64,000 bases of DNA from Saccharothrix australiensis (GCF_003634935.1 NZ_RBXO01000001.1:6597501-6661500), one strand, 5' to 3'; positions 1 to 10,197 are shown, counted from the stretch's first letter. Numbers and translations: made by a program. Notes: a model not told the origin generated them from the sequence alone.

Positions 1-1112
1 CGCGTCCGCGAGTACAGGTGGGGCTGGAACACCACGACGAGCTTGCCGTCGCCGGCGACCGGCCGGGCGGCGGTGAGCTGCGCGGCGACCTCCGTCGGGT
101 GGTGGGCGTAGTCGTCGTAGACCCGCACGCCGGACGCGCGGCCCTTGAACTCGAACCGCCGCCGCACACCGCCGAACGCGGCCAGGCCCTCCAGCACGCA
201 GTCCTGCCGCGCGCCCAGTTCCAGCGCCGCGACGAGGGCCGCGATCGCGTTGCCCGCCATGTGCTCGCCGGGCACCGCGACGCGGACCCGGAGGGTGTCG
301 CCGTCGACCTCGACGACCGCGAGCCCGCCGCCGTCGTCGGGCCGGTAGTCGACGAGCCGGGCCGCGCCCGGCCCGGTGGCGGTGCGGCCGTAGGTCCGGA
401 CCCGGATGCCGCGCGCCGCCGCCCGCCCGGCCAGCGCCGCCGCGCCGGGGTCGTCCGCGCACGCGACGAGCACGCCGTCGGGCCGGATGCGCTCCAGGAA
501 CGAGTCGAACACGGCGACGTAGGCGTCGACGGTGCCGTGGTGGTCGAGGTGGTCGGCCTCGACGTTCGTCACGACCGCCACGGACGGCGCGAAGAACAGG
601 AACGACCCGTCGCTCTCGTCGGCCTCGGCGACGAACACGCCGCCCGTGCCGTGGTGGGCGTTCGCGCCGGACTCGTTGAGGTCGCCGCCGATCGCGAACG
701 ACGGGTCCATGCGGCAGTGCTGGAGGGCGACGGTGAGCATCGACGTCGTGGACGTCTTGCCGTGGGTGCCGGCGACGCAGGCCACGCGGTGGTCGAGCAT
801 CAGCGCGGCCAGGGCCTCGGCCCGCCGCAGCACGACCACGCCGCGTTCGCGGGCGGCGACGAGTTCGGGGTTGTCCTCGCGGATCGCGGTCGACACCACG
901 ACGGCGGTCGGCCCGCCGTCGAGCTGGTCGAGGTGCGCGCCGTCGTGGCCGAGCGCGATGGCCGCGCCCTGGGCGCGCAGCGCCAGCACGGTGCGCGAGT
1001 CCTTGGCGTCCGAGCCGGACACCTTCGCGCCGCGCGCGAGGAGGATGCGGGCGATGCCGCTCATGCCCGCGCCGCCGATGCCGACGAGGTGGACCCGTTC
1101 GAGCACGTTCAC
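1..1112 (-). CDS. murC: UDP-N-acetylmuramate--L-alanine ligase MurC (3' end beyond window)
   Basis: Cytoplasmic Mur ligase that adds L-Ala to UDP-MurNAc with ATP. The reverse-strand frame opens GTG-AAC-GTG-CTC and shows the N-terminal nucleotide-binding glycine loop [13 protein letters not shown] within the first 25 residues and the ATP P-loop GTHGKTSTT near residue 110; both are typical of MurC. The GTG overlaps the murG stop (GTGA, 4 bp), so translation is probably coupled. About 370 codons are visible; the C-terminal ligase domain end and the expected ftsQ/ftsZ lie off the left edge. Confidence 0.95.
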   Translation of the reverse strand, partial: MNVLERVHLVGIGGAGMSGIARILLARGAKVSGSDAKDSRTVLALRAQGAAIALGHDGAHLDQLDGGPTAVVVSTAIREDNPELVAARERGVVVLRRAEALAALMLDHRVACVAGTHGKTSTTSMLTVALQHCRMDPSFAIGGDLNESGANAHHGTGGVFVAEADESDGSFLFFAPSVAVVTNVEADHLDHHGTVDAYVAVFDSFLERIRPDGVLVACADDPGAAALAGRAAARGIRVRTYGRTATGPGAARLVDYRPDDGGGLAVVEVDGDTLRVRVAVPGEHMAGNAIAALVAALELGARQDCVLEGLAAFGGVRRRFEFKGRASGVRVYDDYAHHPTEVAAQLTAARPVAGDGKLVVVFQPHLYSRT

Positions 1113-2212
1113 TTCCCGATCACTTCCAGCACGATGCGCGCCAGCACCTCGTCGGCCTCGCGGTGCCCGGTGCCCAGCGTCGCCGCGGTCATCGCCGCGA
1201 GCCGCGCCCGGTCCGCCACGAGCGGCACCACGTTCTGCGCGACCCACTGCGGCGTGAGCTGCTCGTCGGGCACCAGGATCCCGCCGCCCGCGTTCACCAC
1301 CGGACCGGCGTTGAGCGCCTGCTCGCCGTTGCCGATGGGCAGCGGCACGAACACCGCGGGCAGGCCGACGGCCGACACCTCGGCGACGGTCATCGCGCCG
1401 GACCGGCACAGCACCGCGTCGGCCGCCGCGTAGGCGAGGTCCATGCGCTCCAGGTACGGCACCGGCACGTACGCGGGCGCGCCCGGCACGGCCTGCACCG
1501 CGACGGTGTTCTTCGGCCCGTGCGCGTGCAGCACGCCCACGCCGGCCTGCGCGAACGCCGACGCCGCGCCGGACACCGCGTTGTTGATCGACCGCGCGCC
1601 CTGCGACCCGCCGAACACCAGCAGCGTGGGCGCGTCGGGGTGGAGCCCGAAGTGCGCCCGCGCCTGCGCCCGCAGCGCCGCCCGGTCCAGCGCGGTGATC
1701 GACTGCCTCAGCGGGATGCCGATGACCTCCGCGCCGGCCAGCCCCGAGTCGGGCACGGCGGCGGCGACGCGCTCGGCGAACTTCGCGCCCACCTTGTTCG
1801 CGAGGCCGGTCTTCGCGTTGGCCTCGTGCACGACGATGGGCACCCGGCCGCGCGCCGCGAGGTAGGCGGGCAGCGACACGTAGCCGCCGAACCCGACCAC
1901 CACGTCCGCGCGGACCCGGTCGAGCACCTCGCGGGTGCGCTTGACCGACTCGCGGACCCGCAGCGGCAGCTTGAGCAGGTCGGGCGACGGCTTGCGCGGC
2001 ATCGGCACCGGCGGGATCAGCTCCAGCGGGTAGCCGCGCGCGGGCACGATCTTGTTCTCCAACCCGCGTTCGGTGCCGAGCGCGACGACGCGCGCGTCGG
2101 GCCGCAGCCGCATGACGGCGTCGGCCAGGGCCAGTGCGGGCTCGATGTGCCCGGCGGTGCCGCCTCCGGCGACCACCACGCACGGTCCGGCCTGCTGGGG
2201 AATCCCGGTCAC
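1109..2212 (-). CDS. murG: UDP-GlcNAc:lipid I GlcNAc transferase MurG
   Basis: Membrane-associated GT28 glycosyltransferase that converts lipid I to lipid II on the inner face of the membrane. I place the start at GTG 2212 (367 aa) because AAGGAGG lies 6 nt upstream in the mRNA; the open frame extends further but reads as leader. Visible motifs: [12 protein letters not shown] near residue 15 (first G-loop), [12 protein letters not shown] near 120, GGSQGA in the middle and [15 protein letters not shown] near 285 (UDP-GlcNAc site). It lies 123 nt after ftsW and is translationally coupled to murC. Length fits the family. Confidence 0.96.
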   Translation of the reverse strand: MTGIPQQAGPCVVVAGGGTAGHIEPALALADAVMRLRPDARVVALGTERGLENKIVPARGYPLELIPPVPMPRKPSPDLLKLPLRVRESVKRTREVLDRVRADVVVGFGGYVSLPAYLAARGRVPIVVHEANAKTGLANKVGAKFAERVAAAVPDSGLAGAEVIGIPLRQSITALDRAALRAQARAHFGLHPDAPTLLVFGGSQGARSINNAVSGAASAFAQAGVGVLHAHGPKNTVAVQAVPGAPAYVPVPYLERMDLAYAAADAVLCRSGAMTVAEVSAVGLPAVFVPLPIGNGEQALNAGPVVNAGGGILVPDEQLTPQWVAQNVVPLVADRARLAAMTAATLGTGHREADEVLARIVLEVIGK

Positions 2213-2335
2213 GCACTTCCTCCTTGTTCGGTACTGCGTCTCGGTACTGCGTTCGGTTCTGCGTCTCGGCACTGCCGGGCTCGGTGTACCGCCGGGCCCG
2301 GTGCCGCCGGCGTCGCCCGGTGCCGCCGGGATCGA

Positions 2336-3775
2336 CTACCTCCCGTCGCGACGCCGGGAGCGGTCCTGCGTCGCCCTGCGGGAGTCGCGCCGACGGTACT
2401 CCGACGGTGGAGCGTGCCGGCCGGCCATCCTCCGCTCGTCGACGGGTGGCGGCGCGGCCTTGCGGCTGCGCGGCGGCGCGGACGGCCGGACGGGCTTGCG
2501 CTTGGGCGGCGGCTTGTACGCCTCGGGCGCGGGCAGCCGCAGGACGCCACCGACCCGGCCCGGTCCGAGGGACCGCAGCGCGGACACCGCCTCGGGCTCG
2601 TGCCGCGCGCAGTTGGCCAGGATGCCGAACACCACCATCGTCGTGACGATCGACGTGCCGCCGGAGGAGATCATCGGCAGCGTGATCCCGGTGACCGGCA
2701 GCAGCTGCACCACGTAGCCGATGTTGATCGCGGCCTGCGCGACCAGCCACATGGTCAGCGTCGCGGACACCATGCGGATCCACGGGTCGGTGTTGCGCGC
2801 GGCGATGCGCAGCCCCACGACCGCCAGCAGCGCGAACAGCCCCAGCACCAGCAGGCACCCGATGAAGCCCAGCTCCTCGCCGATGACGGCGAAGATGAAG
2901 TCGCTGTGCACGTTGGGCAGGTAGCGCCACTTGGAGCTGCCGTTGGTCAGGCCCTTGCCGAAGATGCCGCCCTCGGCCAGCGCGAACAGCGCCTGCCGCG
3001 CCTGGAGGCCCGAGCCGAACGGGTCCTCGTCCGGGTTCAGGAACGACGTCACCCGGTCCAGCCGGTAGGGCGCGCCGATCGCCAGCACCACCGCGCCGGC
3101 CACCGCGGCGGCCATGACGAGCCCGAACAGCCGCAGCGGCGCGCCCACGAACCACAGCAGGCTGATCAGCACCACGCCGAGCGTGATCGTGCCGCCGAGG
3201 TCGGGTTGCAGCATCACCAGCGCGAACACGATCAGCGCCACCGGCACGACCGGCACCAGCAGGTGCCGGTACTGGTCGAGCAGCGCCCGCTTGGTGACCA
3301 GCACGTGCGCGCCCCACAGCGCCAGCGCCAGCTTGGCCGCCTCGATGGGCTGGAACGAGATCGAGCCGAGCCGGAACCACGACTGCGCGCCGTAGTCCTC
3401 GGTGCCCAGCGGCGTGAGGACCAGGCCGAGCAGGACGACGCACACCAGCATCGCCATCGTGCTCAGGTGCCGGATCGTGCGGAGCGGGATGCGCAGCACG
3501 ACCAGGAACAGCACCCCGCCCACGGCCACGTACAGCAACTGCTTCTGGAACACGCTGTAGGCCGACGCGCCGTCGGCGACCTCGCCCGGCGCGGACGCCG
3601 AGAGCACCATGATGAGCCCGATGGCGGTCAGCAGGCCGAAGACGGCGAGCAGCAGGTGGAAGTCGGCGAGCGGACGGCCGAGCCAGGCGGTGAGCGCGCT
3701 GCGGGAGACGACCGCCTTCCGCTTGCGCGCGGGCCTCGCCGGCCGGTCCACGATCGCTCTGTCCGCCGCTGTCAT
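2336..3775 (-). CDS. ftsW: peptidoglycan polymerase FtsW
   Basis: SEDS-family integral membrane glycosyltransferase that polymerises lipid II at the septum with FtsI. The 479-aa product has about ten hydrophobic segments, family motifs such as [23 protein letters not shown] and SSGGTSIV, and an unusually long basic, proline-rich C-terminal tail from about residue 415 ([27 protein letters not shown]) that should be cytoplasmic. In most actinobacteria ftsW directly follows murD; here it follows a divergent phosphotransferase gene, so it needs its own promoter in 3776-3920. ATG 3775 is chosen as the first ATG before the conserved part; no strong SD is evident. Confidence 0.95.
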   Translation of the reverse strand: MTAADRAIVDRPARPARKRKAVVSRSALTAWLGRPLADFHLLLAVFGLLTAIGLIMVLSASAPGEVADGASAYSVFQKQLLYVAVGGVLFLVVLRIPLRTIRHLSTMAMLVCVVLLGLVLTPLGTEDYGAQSWFRLGSISFQPIEAAKLALALWGAHVLVTKRALLDQYRHLLVPVVPVALIVFALVMLQPDLGGTITLGVVLISLLWFVGAPLRLFGLVMAAAVAGAVVLAIGAPYRLDRVTSFLNPDEDPFGSGLQARQALFALAEGGIFGKGLTNGSSKWRYLPNVHSDFIFAVIGEELGFIGCLLVLGLFALLAVVGLRIAARNTDPWIRMVSATLTMWLVAQAAINIGYVVQLLPVTGITLPMISSGGTSIVTTMVVFGILANCARHEPEAVSALRSLGPGRVGGVLRLPAPEAYKPPPKRKPVRPSAPPRSRKAAPPPVDERRMAGRHAPPSEYRRRDSRRATQDRSRRRDGR

Positions 3776-3885
3776 GCGCTCATCGTCTCCCGCCTCGCGC
3801 GGGGTTGGGGTGGAAATCGGCCGCGTGTCGCGCAGACGCGACCCCGATCACGCCGTGCGACCCACCGGAGGACGTCCGAAATCCG

Positions 3886-3914
3886 TTGACGGTTGCCCCC
3901 TCCCGCGATCCGAT
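3886..3914 (+). promoter_or_regulatory. candidate promoter of the APH-family gene
   Basis: TTGACG (3886-3891), a 17-nt spacer and TCCGAT (3909-3914) precede GTG 3921 by 6 nt. The -35 is good; the -10 lacks the conserved A at its second position. This would give a leaderless mRNA. Confidence 0.45.
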
Positions 3915-3920
3915 CATCCC

Positions 3921-4781
3921 GTGCACCCCGACGAGCCCGTCATCGACCCGCCCCTCGTCCGCCGGCTGCTGGCGGAGTGCTTCCCGCGCTGGGCGGACCT
4001 GCCGGCGCGCCGGGTCGCGTCGGCGGGCACGGACAACGCCATGTTCCGCCTCGGCGAGGACCTGGTGGCGCGGCTGCCCCGGATAGGCTGGGCGGTGGAG
4101 GGCATCGCGCACGAGTGCGCCTGGCTGCCCCGCCTCGCGCCGCACCTGCCGGTCGCCGTGCCGGAGCCGCTGGGCCTCGGCCGGCCCGCCGCCGGGTACC
4201 CGTGGCCGTGGGCGGTGCTGCGCTGGCTGGACGGCGAGAACCCGGTGGAGGCGCCGCCGGGGCTCGCCGGCGACCTGGCCGGCTTCGTGTCGGCGCTGCG
4301 CCGGGTCGAGCTGCCGGACCCGCCGGCCGCCGGTCGCGGCCGGCCGTTGGCGACCAGGGACGCGCCCACCCGCGAGGCGATCGCGGCGCTGGGCGACGAG
4401 GTCGACGCGGCGGCCGTCACGGCGGTGTGGGAGTCCGCGCTGGCCGCGCCGCCGTGGGAGGGCGACCCGGTGTGGGTGCACGGCGACCTGTCACCGGGCA
4501 ACGTGCTGGTGGCGGGCGGGAGGCTGAGCGCCGTGATCGACTTCTCGTCGTGCGGCGTCGGCGACCCGGCCGCCGACCTGCCGGTCGCGTGGAACCTGCT
4601 GCCGGCGGCCCAGCGCGACGAGTTCCGCGCCGCGCTGGGCGTCGACGACGCGACCTGGGCACGCGGTCGCGGTCTCGCGCTGTCGATCGCGCTCATCCAG
4701 TTGCCGTACTACCGGGACACCAACCCGATGCTGGTGGCCAACTCCCGGCACGTCATCGGCGAGGTCCTGGCTAGCGCTTGA
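3921..4781 (+). CDS. aminoglycoside phosphotransferase (APH)-family kinase
   Basis: APH/choline-kinase fold small-molecule kinase; the substrate cannot be told from sequence. Seen: Brenner motif VHGDLSPGNVLV near residue 190, metal-binding IDFSSCGVGDPAADL just after, and an N-terminal AGTDNAMFRLGEDLVARLP nucleotide lobe. GTG 3921 (286 aa) is favoured because TTGACG-N17-TCCGAT-N6 ends right at it, suggesting a leaderless transcript. It is divergent from ftsW and overlaps the 3' end of the DUF397 gene by 11 bp, tail to tail. Its position inside the dcw cluster suggests insertion or transfer, yet base use matches its neighbours. APH family does not imply antibiotic resistance here. Confidence 0.85.
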   Translation: MHPDEPVIDPPLVRRLLAECFPRWADLPARRVASAGTDNAMFRLGEDLVARLPRIGWAVEGIAHECAWLPRLAPHLPVAVPEPLGLGRPAAGYPWPWAVLRWLDGENPVEAPPGLAGDLAGFVSALRRVELPDPPAAGRGRPLATRDAPTREAIAALGDEVDAAAVTAVWESALAAPPWEGDPVWVHGDLSPGNVLVAGGRLSAVIDFSSCGVGDPAADLPVAWNLLPAAQRDEFRAALGVDDATWARGRGLALSIALIQLPYYRDTNPMLVANSRHVIGEVLASA

Positions 4782-4941
4782 GCCCGGCCAGGAACGCCGC
4801 CATCGCGCGGTCGGAGAACCCGAGCACCGCGCCACCGGAGTTCTTGCTGTCCCGCACCCGCACGGCGGTGGCCGAACGCGCCACCTCGACGCAGTTCCCC
4901 GACCCGTTGCTGCGGCTGCTCTTGCGCCACTCAGACCACAT
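4771..4941 (-). CDS. DUF397 domain protein
   Basis: 56-aa actinobacterial DUF397 protein, the usual small partner of Scr1-type HTH regulators; WxKSSxSxxxGxCVEVA is visible as WRKSSRSNGSGNCVEVA, followed by VRDSK and a C-terminal helix. GAGGGAG six nt upstream selects ATG 4941 over an in-frame ATG at 4959. The start lies inside the last codons of the HTH gene (11-bp overlap), so the two are co-translated. By family precedent the pair may act as a regulator with its modulator; the molecular function of DUF397 is unsettled. Confidence 0.88.
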   Translation of the reverse strand: MWSEWRKSSRSNGSGNCVEVARSATAVRVRDSKNSGGAVLGFSDRAMAAFLAGLKR

Positions 4942-5797
4942 GACCCGCTCCCTCGACATCGTTGATCACCTGCTTGACGAACGACGCGGATTCCTTGGGG
5001 TCCAAGGCCGCCGCCCGCAGGTGGTCCATCGCCAGGCTATACCGCTCGGCTTCGGCGTCGTCGTCCAAGTAGAGGCCGCCGGTCAGGTTGTCTATGTAGA
5101 CGACACTGGGAAAATCGGTGAACTTCAGCAACGTGAACGCGATGCCCATCGACATGTGCGCGCCCTTGCCGAACGGCAGCACCTGCAAGGTCACGTTCGG
5201 CAGCGCGGCCAGCTTGAGCAGGTGCCGCAACTGCTTCTCGTGGCTGTCCGGACTGCCCACCACCCGGCGCAGCGCGGCTTCGTCGAGGATCGCCCAGATC
5301 GACAGCGAACCGTCCTCCAGCCGCTGCTGACGGGTCTGGCGCAGCTCGGCCCGCTTGTTGATCACCTCGTCGGCGGCGTGCGGCGCGTAGGCACGGATCA
5401 CCCACCGCGCGTACTCGGGCGTCTGGAGCAGGCCGGGGATCAGGTCGATCTCGAACGACTCCAGGGCGACCGCTTCCGATTCCAGGACCACGTACTCGGA
5501 GAACCAGTCGAACAGGACGTCGCCGTAGACGTGCCACCAACCGCGTTTCTTCGCCACCTTCGCCAGGCGTAGGAGCCACTGGATCTTCTCGGGGTCGGCC
5601 CCGTAGAGTTCGGCCAGCGCCTTGGTGTCTACTATGGACACCCCGGTGACCGCCGATTCGATGCGGCTGATCTTCGACTTGGAGTAGCCCAGTTCGCGGG
5701 TCACGTCGTCGAAGCCGAGCCCGGCTTCCTCGCGGAGTTGGACCAGCGCGCTGGCCAGGACGCGTCGGCGGACCCCCGGACCTTGGTTCTGCGGCAT
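4931..5797 (-). CDS. Scr1-like XRE-family HTH regulator with C-terminal DUF5753-type domain
   Basis: 288-aa DNA-binding regulator. The N-terminal HTH (residues about 12-65, LREEAGLGFDDVTRELGYSKSKISRIES) is followed by the long effector-like region characteristic of Scr1 proteins (IPGLLQTPEYARWVIRAY, LPFGKGAHMSMGIAFTLLKF, SVVYIDNLTGGLYL). ATG 5797 is chosen because it directly precedes MPQNQGPGVRRR, just before the HTH. It forms an operon with DUF397 and is divergent from a 119-aa gene; a perfect 7-bp-arm inverted repeat in the shared promoter (5845-5869) is a likely autoregulatory site. This is a lineage-specific cassette placed inside the dcw cluster. Confidence 0.9.
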   Translation of the reverse strand: MPQNQGPGVRRRVLASALVQLREEAGLGFDDVTRELGYSKSKISRIESAVTGVSIVDTKALAELYGADPEKIQWLLRLAKVAKKRGWWHVYGDVLFDWFSEYVVLESEAVALESFEIDLIPGLLQTPEYARWVIRAYAPHAADEVINKRAELRQTRQQRLEDGSLSIWAILDEAALRRVVGSPDSHEKQLRHLLKLAALPNVTLQVLPFGKGAHMSMGIAFTLLKFTDFPSVVYIDNLTGGLYLDDDAEAERYSLAMDHLRAAALDPKESASFVKQVINDVEGAGHVV

Positions 5798-5844
5798 GGC
5801 TGCGACATTAGCGGCAAAGCGACCCACTGATCGGGTGAACTTTA

Positions 5845-5869
5845 GCAACACGGCCTTATGCTGTGTTGC
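5845..5869. promoter_or_regulatory. inverted repeat, putative operator of the Scr1-like regulator
   Basis: GCAACAC (5845-5851) and its exact reverse complement GTGTTGC (5863-5869) flank an AT-richer 11-nt centre. It is the only clear dyad in the 103-bp gap between the divergent HTH gene and the 119-aa gene. Confidence 0.5.
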
Positions 5870-5900
5870 AGAAAAATCGTGCCAGGTGGATGTTTCCGGC

Positions 5901-6260
5901 ATGACCCCCATCACGTCCGCGCCGGTCGGCCCCGCGCTGGCCCGCGCACACCACCTGCTCCGCCAGGACATGCTCGGCTACCTCGACTCCGTCGAGCACC
6001 TGACCAGCGAGCACGACGTCGAGGACGACACGATCCTGACCGTCGCGCGCACCGAGGTCCCCCGCCTGATCGCCGTGCTGCGGGCGACCGTCGCCGACCA
6101 CCGGGCCGACCGCGACGGCCGGTGCCTCGGCTGCCCACCCACCCCGGTCGACGGCCGGATGGTCAGGCGGGGCTGGCCGTGCCCGGTGCTCGACCGCGCC
6201 CAGGGCTTCCTCAACGACCCCGACAGCGTCTACGACGCCGTGCCCTACGAGCGGCGGTGA
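5901..6260 (+). CDS. small actinobacterial protein of unknown function
   Basis: 119-aa soluble protein I do not recognise. It is helical at the N-terminus (ARAHHLLRQDMLGYLDSVEHL), acidic in the middle, and has three cysteines in the C-terminal third (RCLGCPPTP ... WPCPVL), compatible with a small metal site. ATG 5901 follows AGGTGGA at 10 nt; an upstream in-frame extension is poorer. It is divergent from the Scr1-like regulator and overlaps the end of murD by 16 bp tail to tail. Genes of this kind often flank Scr1/DUF397 pairs, so it may belong to the same cassette. Confidence 0.65.
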   Translation: MTPITSAPVGPALARAHHLLRQDMLGYLDSVEHLTSEHDVEDDTILTVARTEVPRLIAVLRATVADHRADRDGRCLGCPPTPVDGRMVRRGWPCPVLDRAQGFLNDPDSVYDAVPYERR

Positions 6261-7648
6261 CCGGTCTCCCCGACCAGCTCCAGCACCGCCTCGGCGAACG
6301 CCCGGCCCCGGTGCGCGTAGTCGGCGAACATGTCGATCGACGCCGCCGCCGGGGCCAGCACGACCGCGTCGCCGGGCCGGGCCAGCGACCGGGCCGCGCG
6401 CACCGCCTCCGCCATGCCCGCGTCGGCCCCGCCCGCGTCGGCCCCGCCCTCGGGGGCCAGCACGGTCACCGGCACCGAGGGCGCGTGCCGGGCCAGGGCG
6501 TCGGCGATGACGCCGCGGTCCGCGCCGATCAGCACCGCGCCGCGCAGCCGGTGGCCCTCGGCGCGCACCAGGTCGTCCACCGACGCGCCCTTGAGCAGCC
6601 CGCCGGCCACCCACACGACGCTCTCGTGCGAGCGCAGCGACGCGATCGCCGCGTGCGGGTTGGTCGCCTTGGAGTCGTTGACGTAGGTGACGCCGCCGGC
6701 CTCGGCGACGACCTCGGCGCGGTGCGCGCCGGGCCGGAAGTCGCGCAGGCCCCGCCGCACCGCCTCGGGCGACACGCCGTGCGCGCGGGCCAGGGCGGCG
6801 GCGGCCAGCGCGTCGGCGACACCGGGCGGCCCGGCGGGTCGGACCTCCGCGACGTCGGCCAGCACCGCGTCGGCGCCGAACGCCCGGTCGACCAGCCGCC
6901 CGTCGACCACGCCGAGCTGGCCGTCCTCGGGCGCGCCCAGGGTGAACCCGACGTGCGCGGCGGCCGGGGACACCGACAGCAGCGCGGCCACGCGGGAGTC
7001 GTCGACGCCGGCCACGGCGACCTCGCCGGAGAGCACGCCCGCCTTGGCGGCGGCGTACTCCTCGAACGAGCCGTGCCAGTCGAGGTGGTCCTCCGCGAGG
7101 TTCAGCAGCACGCCCGCCGCCGGCCGCACCGACGGCGACCAGTGCAGCTGGAAGCTCGACAGCTCCACCGCCAGCGCGCGGTGGCCGGCCAGCAGGGCGT
7201 CCACCACGGGCAGGCCGACGTTCCCGCACGCCACCGCGTCGATGCCGGCGGCCCGCAGGATCGACTCCAGCATCCCGACCGTCGTGGTCTTGCCGTTGGT
7301 GCCGGTCACCGCGAGCCACGCGGGCGGGTCGGCCAGCTCCAGCCCCATCCGCCAGGCCAGCTCGACCTCGCCGATCACCTCGACGCCCGCCGCCTGCGCC
7401 GCGACCAGCAGCGGGCTGTCGGGCCGCCAGCCGGGGCTGGTCACCACCAGCTCCACACCGGCCGGCGGCGCGGTGAGGCCGGGCGCCAGGGCGACGCCCG
7501 GCAGCAGCGGCTCCAGCGCCGCCAGCCGGTCGGCGCTGCCGTCGGTGACGGTCACCGCCGCGCCCGCGGCCAGCAGCGCCTCCGCGGCGGACCGGCCGGT
7601 CACGCCCGCTCCGGCGACCAGGACGTCGCGACCGGCCAGGAATCCCAT
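6245..7648 (-). CDS. murD: UDP-N-acetylmuramoylalanine--D-glutamate ligase MurD
   Basis: Adds D-Glu to UDP-MurNAc-L-Ala. 467 aa with an N-terminal Rossmann-like start (VLVAGAGVTGRSAAEALL), P-loop VTGTNGKTTT at residues 114-123, central ENHLDWH-like LAEDHLDWHG and a C-terminal Mur ligase domain containing VNDSKATNPHAAIASL. ATG 7648 lies 3 nt after the mraY stop, consistent with a polycistron. It is the last dcw gene before the inserted cassette; the small plus-strand gene runs 16 bp into its 3' end. Confidence 0.96.
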   Translation of the reverse strand: MGFLAGRDVLVAGAGVTGRSAAEALLAAGAAVTVTDGSADRLAALEPLLPGVALAPGLTAPPAGVELVVTSPGWRPDSPLLVAAQAAGVEVIGEVELAWRMGLELADPPAWLAVTGTNGKTTTVGMLESILRAAGIDAVACGNVGLPVVDALLAGHRALAVELSSFQLHWSPSVRPAAGVLLNLAEDHLDWHGSFEEYAAAKAGVLSGEVAVAGVDDSRVAALLSVSPAAAHVGFTLGAPEDGQLGVVDGRLVDRAFGADAVLADVAEVRPAGPPGVADALAAAALARAHGVSPEAVRRGLRDFRPGAHRAEVVAEAGGVTYVNDSKATNPHAAIASLRSHESVVWVAGGLLKGASVDDLVRAEGHRLRGAVLIGADRGVIADALARHAPSVPVTVLAPEGGADAGGADAGMAEAVRAARSLARPGDAVVLAPAAASIDMFADYAHRGRAFAEAVLELVGETGHRRS

Positions 7649-7651
7649 GCG

Positions 7652-8740
7652 TCAGCTCCCCGCCGCCGTCAGCCACTCGCTGTAGAACAGGCCGAGGCCC
7701 AGCATGCAGCACATGCCGGCCAGCAGCCAGAACCGGATGATGACCGTGGTTTCCGCCCACCCGGCCAGCTCGAAGTGGTGGTGGAACGGCGCCATGCGGA
7801 ACAGCCGTCGCCGGGAGGTCCGGAACACCGCGACCTGGAGCGCCACCGACAGCGCCTCGACCACGAACAGGCCGCCGATCACGATCATCAGCAGCTCGGT
7901 GCGGGTCGTGATGGACAGGCCCGCGACCAGGCCGCCCAGCGCGAGGGAGCCGGTGTCGCCCATGAAGATCTTGGCGGGCGCGGCGTTCCACCACAGGAAG
8001 CCGATGCAGCCCGCCATCGCGGCGGCGGCCACCAGCGCCAGGTCCAGCGGGTCGCGCACGTCGTAGCAGCCGGCCACCGACAGGTTCGAGCAGTTGTAGC
8101 GGAACTGCCAGAAGCTGATCACCACGTAGGTGCCGAGCACCATCGCCGAGGTGCCGCCGGCGAGGCCGTCGAGGCCGTCGGTGAGGTTCACGGCGTTGGA
8201 CCAGGCGCTGATCGCGGCGTAGCTGAACACCACGAACCCGACCACGCCGAACGACACCACGGCGATGTCGCGCACGAACGACAGGTTCACCGAGGCGGGC
8301 GTCAGGCCGTCCTTGTTCGGGAACTGGATGACCAGGACGGCGAAGATGATGGTGGCGATGAACTGCCCGACCAGCTTGGCGGTCTTGTTCAGGCCGAGGT
8401 TGCGCTGCTTGCGGATCTTGATGAAGTCGTCCAGGAAGCCGACGACGCCCAGCGACGTGGTCAGCATCAGCACCAGCAGGCCGGACGCGCTGGGCGTCTG
8501 GTCGGCGGCGGACGCGGACATGGAGTTCACCAGGTGCGCGCCGAGGTAGCCCGCCCACATCGCGACCAGGATCGCGACGCCGCCCATCGTGGGCGTGCCG
8601 CGCTTGGTCTTGTGGCTCTGCGGTCCCTCTTCGCGGATCTCCTGGCCGAAGCCCTGCCGCGAGAAGATCTTGATCAGGTAGGGCGTCAGCATGATCGACG
8701 CGATCAGCGCGATGGCCGCCGCGATGAGGATGCTCTTCAC
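7652..8740 (-). CDS. mraY: phospho-N-acetylmuramoyl-pentapeptide-transferase MraY
   Basis: Polytopic membrane enzyme that transfers phospho-MurNAc-pentapeptide to undecaprenyl phosphate, giving lipid I. 362 aa from GTG 8740, which overlaps the murF stop (GTGA). Family motifs: KRGTPTMGG near the N-terminus, FLDDFIK catalytic aspartates, [20 protein letters not shown] and the HHHFEL histidine triad. About ten hydrophobic segments are visible. Coupled both to murF upstream and to murD 3 nt downstream. Confidence 0.97.
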   Translation of the reverse strand: MKSILIAAAIALIASIMLTPYLIKIFSRQGFGQEIREEGPQSHKTKRGTPTMGGVAILVAMWAGYLGAHLVNSMSASAADQTPSASGLLVLMLTTSLGVVGFLDDFIKIRKQRNLGLNKTAKLVGQFIATIIFAVLVIQFPNKDGLTPASVNLSFVRDIAVVSFGVVGFVVFSYAAISAWSNAVNLTDGLDGLAGGTSAMVLGTYVVISFWQFRYNCSNLSVAGCYDVRDPLDLALVAAAAMAGCIGFLWWNAAPAKIFMGDTGSLALGGLVAGLSITTRTELLMIVIGGLFVVEALSVALQVAVFRTSRRRLFRMAPFHHHFELAGWAETTVIIRFWLLAGMCCMLGLGLFYSEWLTAAGS

Positions 8741-10197
8741 TTGCTGACCGCCTCCAGGAGAGCCTCGGCAACCCGCCACAGGCCGTATGAGTTGGATGCC
8801 TTCACCAGCACGACGTCACCCGGCCGGACCTGGTCGCGCAGCAGCTCCACGGCCGCGGCGACGTCGGGCACCAGCACCGCTTCTTCGCCCCATGATCCTT
8901 CCAGGTGCGCGCCCTGGTGCATCGGGCGGGCGTCCGGTCCGACCACGACCAGCTTGTTGATGTCCAGGCGGACCGCGAGGCGGCCGATCTCGTCGTGCGC
9001 GCGGACGTGGTCCGCGCCGAGTTCCGCCATCGGGCCCAGCACGGCCCAGCTCCGCCGGGCGGGCGTCGTGGCGCGGGAGATCGTGGCGAGCGACTTCAGC
9101 GCCGCCCGCACGGACTCCGGGTTCGCGTTGTACGCGTCGTTGACGATGGTCACGCCGTCAGGGCGTTCGGTGACGGCCATGCGGTGCGCCGAGACCCGTT
9201 CGGCCTGCCCGAGCGCGTCGGCGACCTGCTGCGGCGTCGCGCCGAGTTCGAGGCCGATCGCGGCGGCGGTGAGGGCGTTGCCGACCTGGTGCGGTCCGTG
9301 CACGGCGAGCCGCACGCGCGCCTCGCCGCGCGGGGTGATCAGCCGGAACCCGGCGCGGGCCTGCGCGTCCAGCTCGACGTCGGCGGCGCGGACCTGCGCG
9401 TCGGGGTGCTCGCCGACCAGCACGACCTTGGCGCGGGTGCGGTCGGCCATGCCGGCGACGAGCGGGTCGTCGGCGTTGAGGATCGCGACGCCGTCCTCGG
9501 GCAGGGCTTCGACCAGTTCGCCCTTTGCGCGCGCGATGCCCTCGCGGGAGCCGAACTCGCCCAGGTGGGCGCTGCCGACGTTGAGCACCGCGCCGACCTT
9601 GGGCGGCGCGACCCGGCACAGCTCGGCGATGTGGCCGACGCCCCGCGCGGACAGCTCCAGCACCAGGAAGCGGGTGTCCGCGTCGGCGCGCAGGGCCGTC
9701 CACGGGTGGCCCAGCTCGTTGTTGAACGAGCCGGGCGGCGCGATGGTCTCGCCCAGGGGTGCGAGGACGCCGGCGATCAGGTCCTTGGTCGACGTCTTGC
9801 CGGACGAGCCGGTGACGCCGATGACCGTGAGCCCGGTGAGCCGGTCGGTGACGTGCCGGGCGAGCCGCGCCAGCGCCGCGAGGACCGCCGCGCCCGCGCC
9901 GTCGGTGTCGCCGGACAGCACGTAGGCGTTGCCGGAGCCGGCCTCGACCGGGGGCGCGACGACGGCGGGCACGCCCACCGGGCGGCCCGCGAGGACGCCC
10001 GCCGCGCCCGCCGCGACGGCGCGGGCGGCGAAGTCGTGGCCGTCGACCCGTTCGCCGGGCAGCGCCAGGAACAGGCCGCCGTCGCCGAGTTTCCGGGTGT
10101 CGAACTCGACGGTGCCGGTGACGACCGGCGAGCCGTCGGTGTCGTGCAGGGTGCCGCCGACGACGTCGGCGATCTCGGCCAGGGTGAGCGGGATCAA
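8737..10197 (-). CDS. murF: UDP-MurNAc-tripeptide--D-Ala-D-Ala ligase MurF
   Basis: Cytoplasmic ligase that adds D-Ala-D-Ala to the UDP-MurNAc tripeptide. 486 aa; P-loop [13 protein letters not shown] near residue 118, DLxxYNANPxS-type [13 protein letters not shown], and C-terminal [18 protein letters not shown]. The start is TTG 10197, whose last two bases and the next base form the murE stop (TTGA); GAGAGG lies about 7 nt upstream and the conserved N-terminus [14 protein letters not shown] begins immediately. The frame is open far upstream but that part is antisense-free shadow of murE. Confidence 0.95.
   Translation of the reverse strand: MIPLTLAEIADVVGGTLHDTDGSPVVTGTVEFDTRKLGDGGLFLALPGERVDGHDFAARAVAAGAAGVLAGRPVGVPAVVAPPVEAGSGNAYVLSGDTDGAGAAVLAALARLARHVTDRLTGLTVIGVTGSSGKTSTKDLIAGVLAPLGETIAPPGSFNNELGHPWTALRADADTRFLVLELSARGVGHIAELCRVAPPKVGAVLNVGSAHLGEFGSREGIARAKGELVEALPEDGVAILNADDPLVAGMADRTRAKVVLVGEHPDAQVRAADVELDAQARAGFRLITPRGEARVRLAVHGPHQVGNALTAAAIGLELGATPQQVADALGQAERVSAHRMAVTERPDGVTIVNDAYNANPESVRAALKSLATISRATTPARRSWAVLGPMAELGADHVRAHDEIGRLAVRLDINKLVVVGPDARPMHQGAHLEGSWGEEAVLVPDVAAAVELLRDQVRPGDVVLVKASNSYGLWRVAEALLEAVSK

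Noticed and set aside
3921..4781. Aminoglycoside-resistance determinant.
   Set aside because: Only family-level APH motifs are visible; many such proteins phosphorylate other small molecules, so resistance cannot be claimed.
5858..9925. A plus-strand frame open for more than 1,300 codons antisense to murD, mraY and murF.
   Set aside because: It is the antisense shadow of high-GC genes; no domain, no SD and composition (Arg/Gly/His rich) typical of antisense GC frames.
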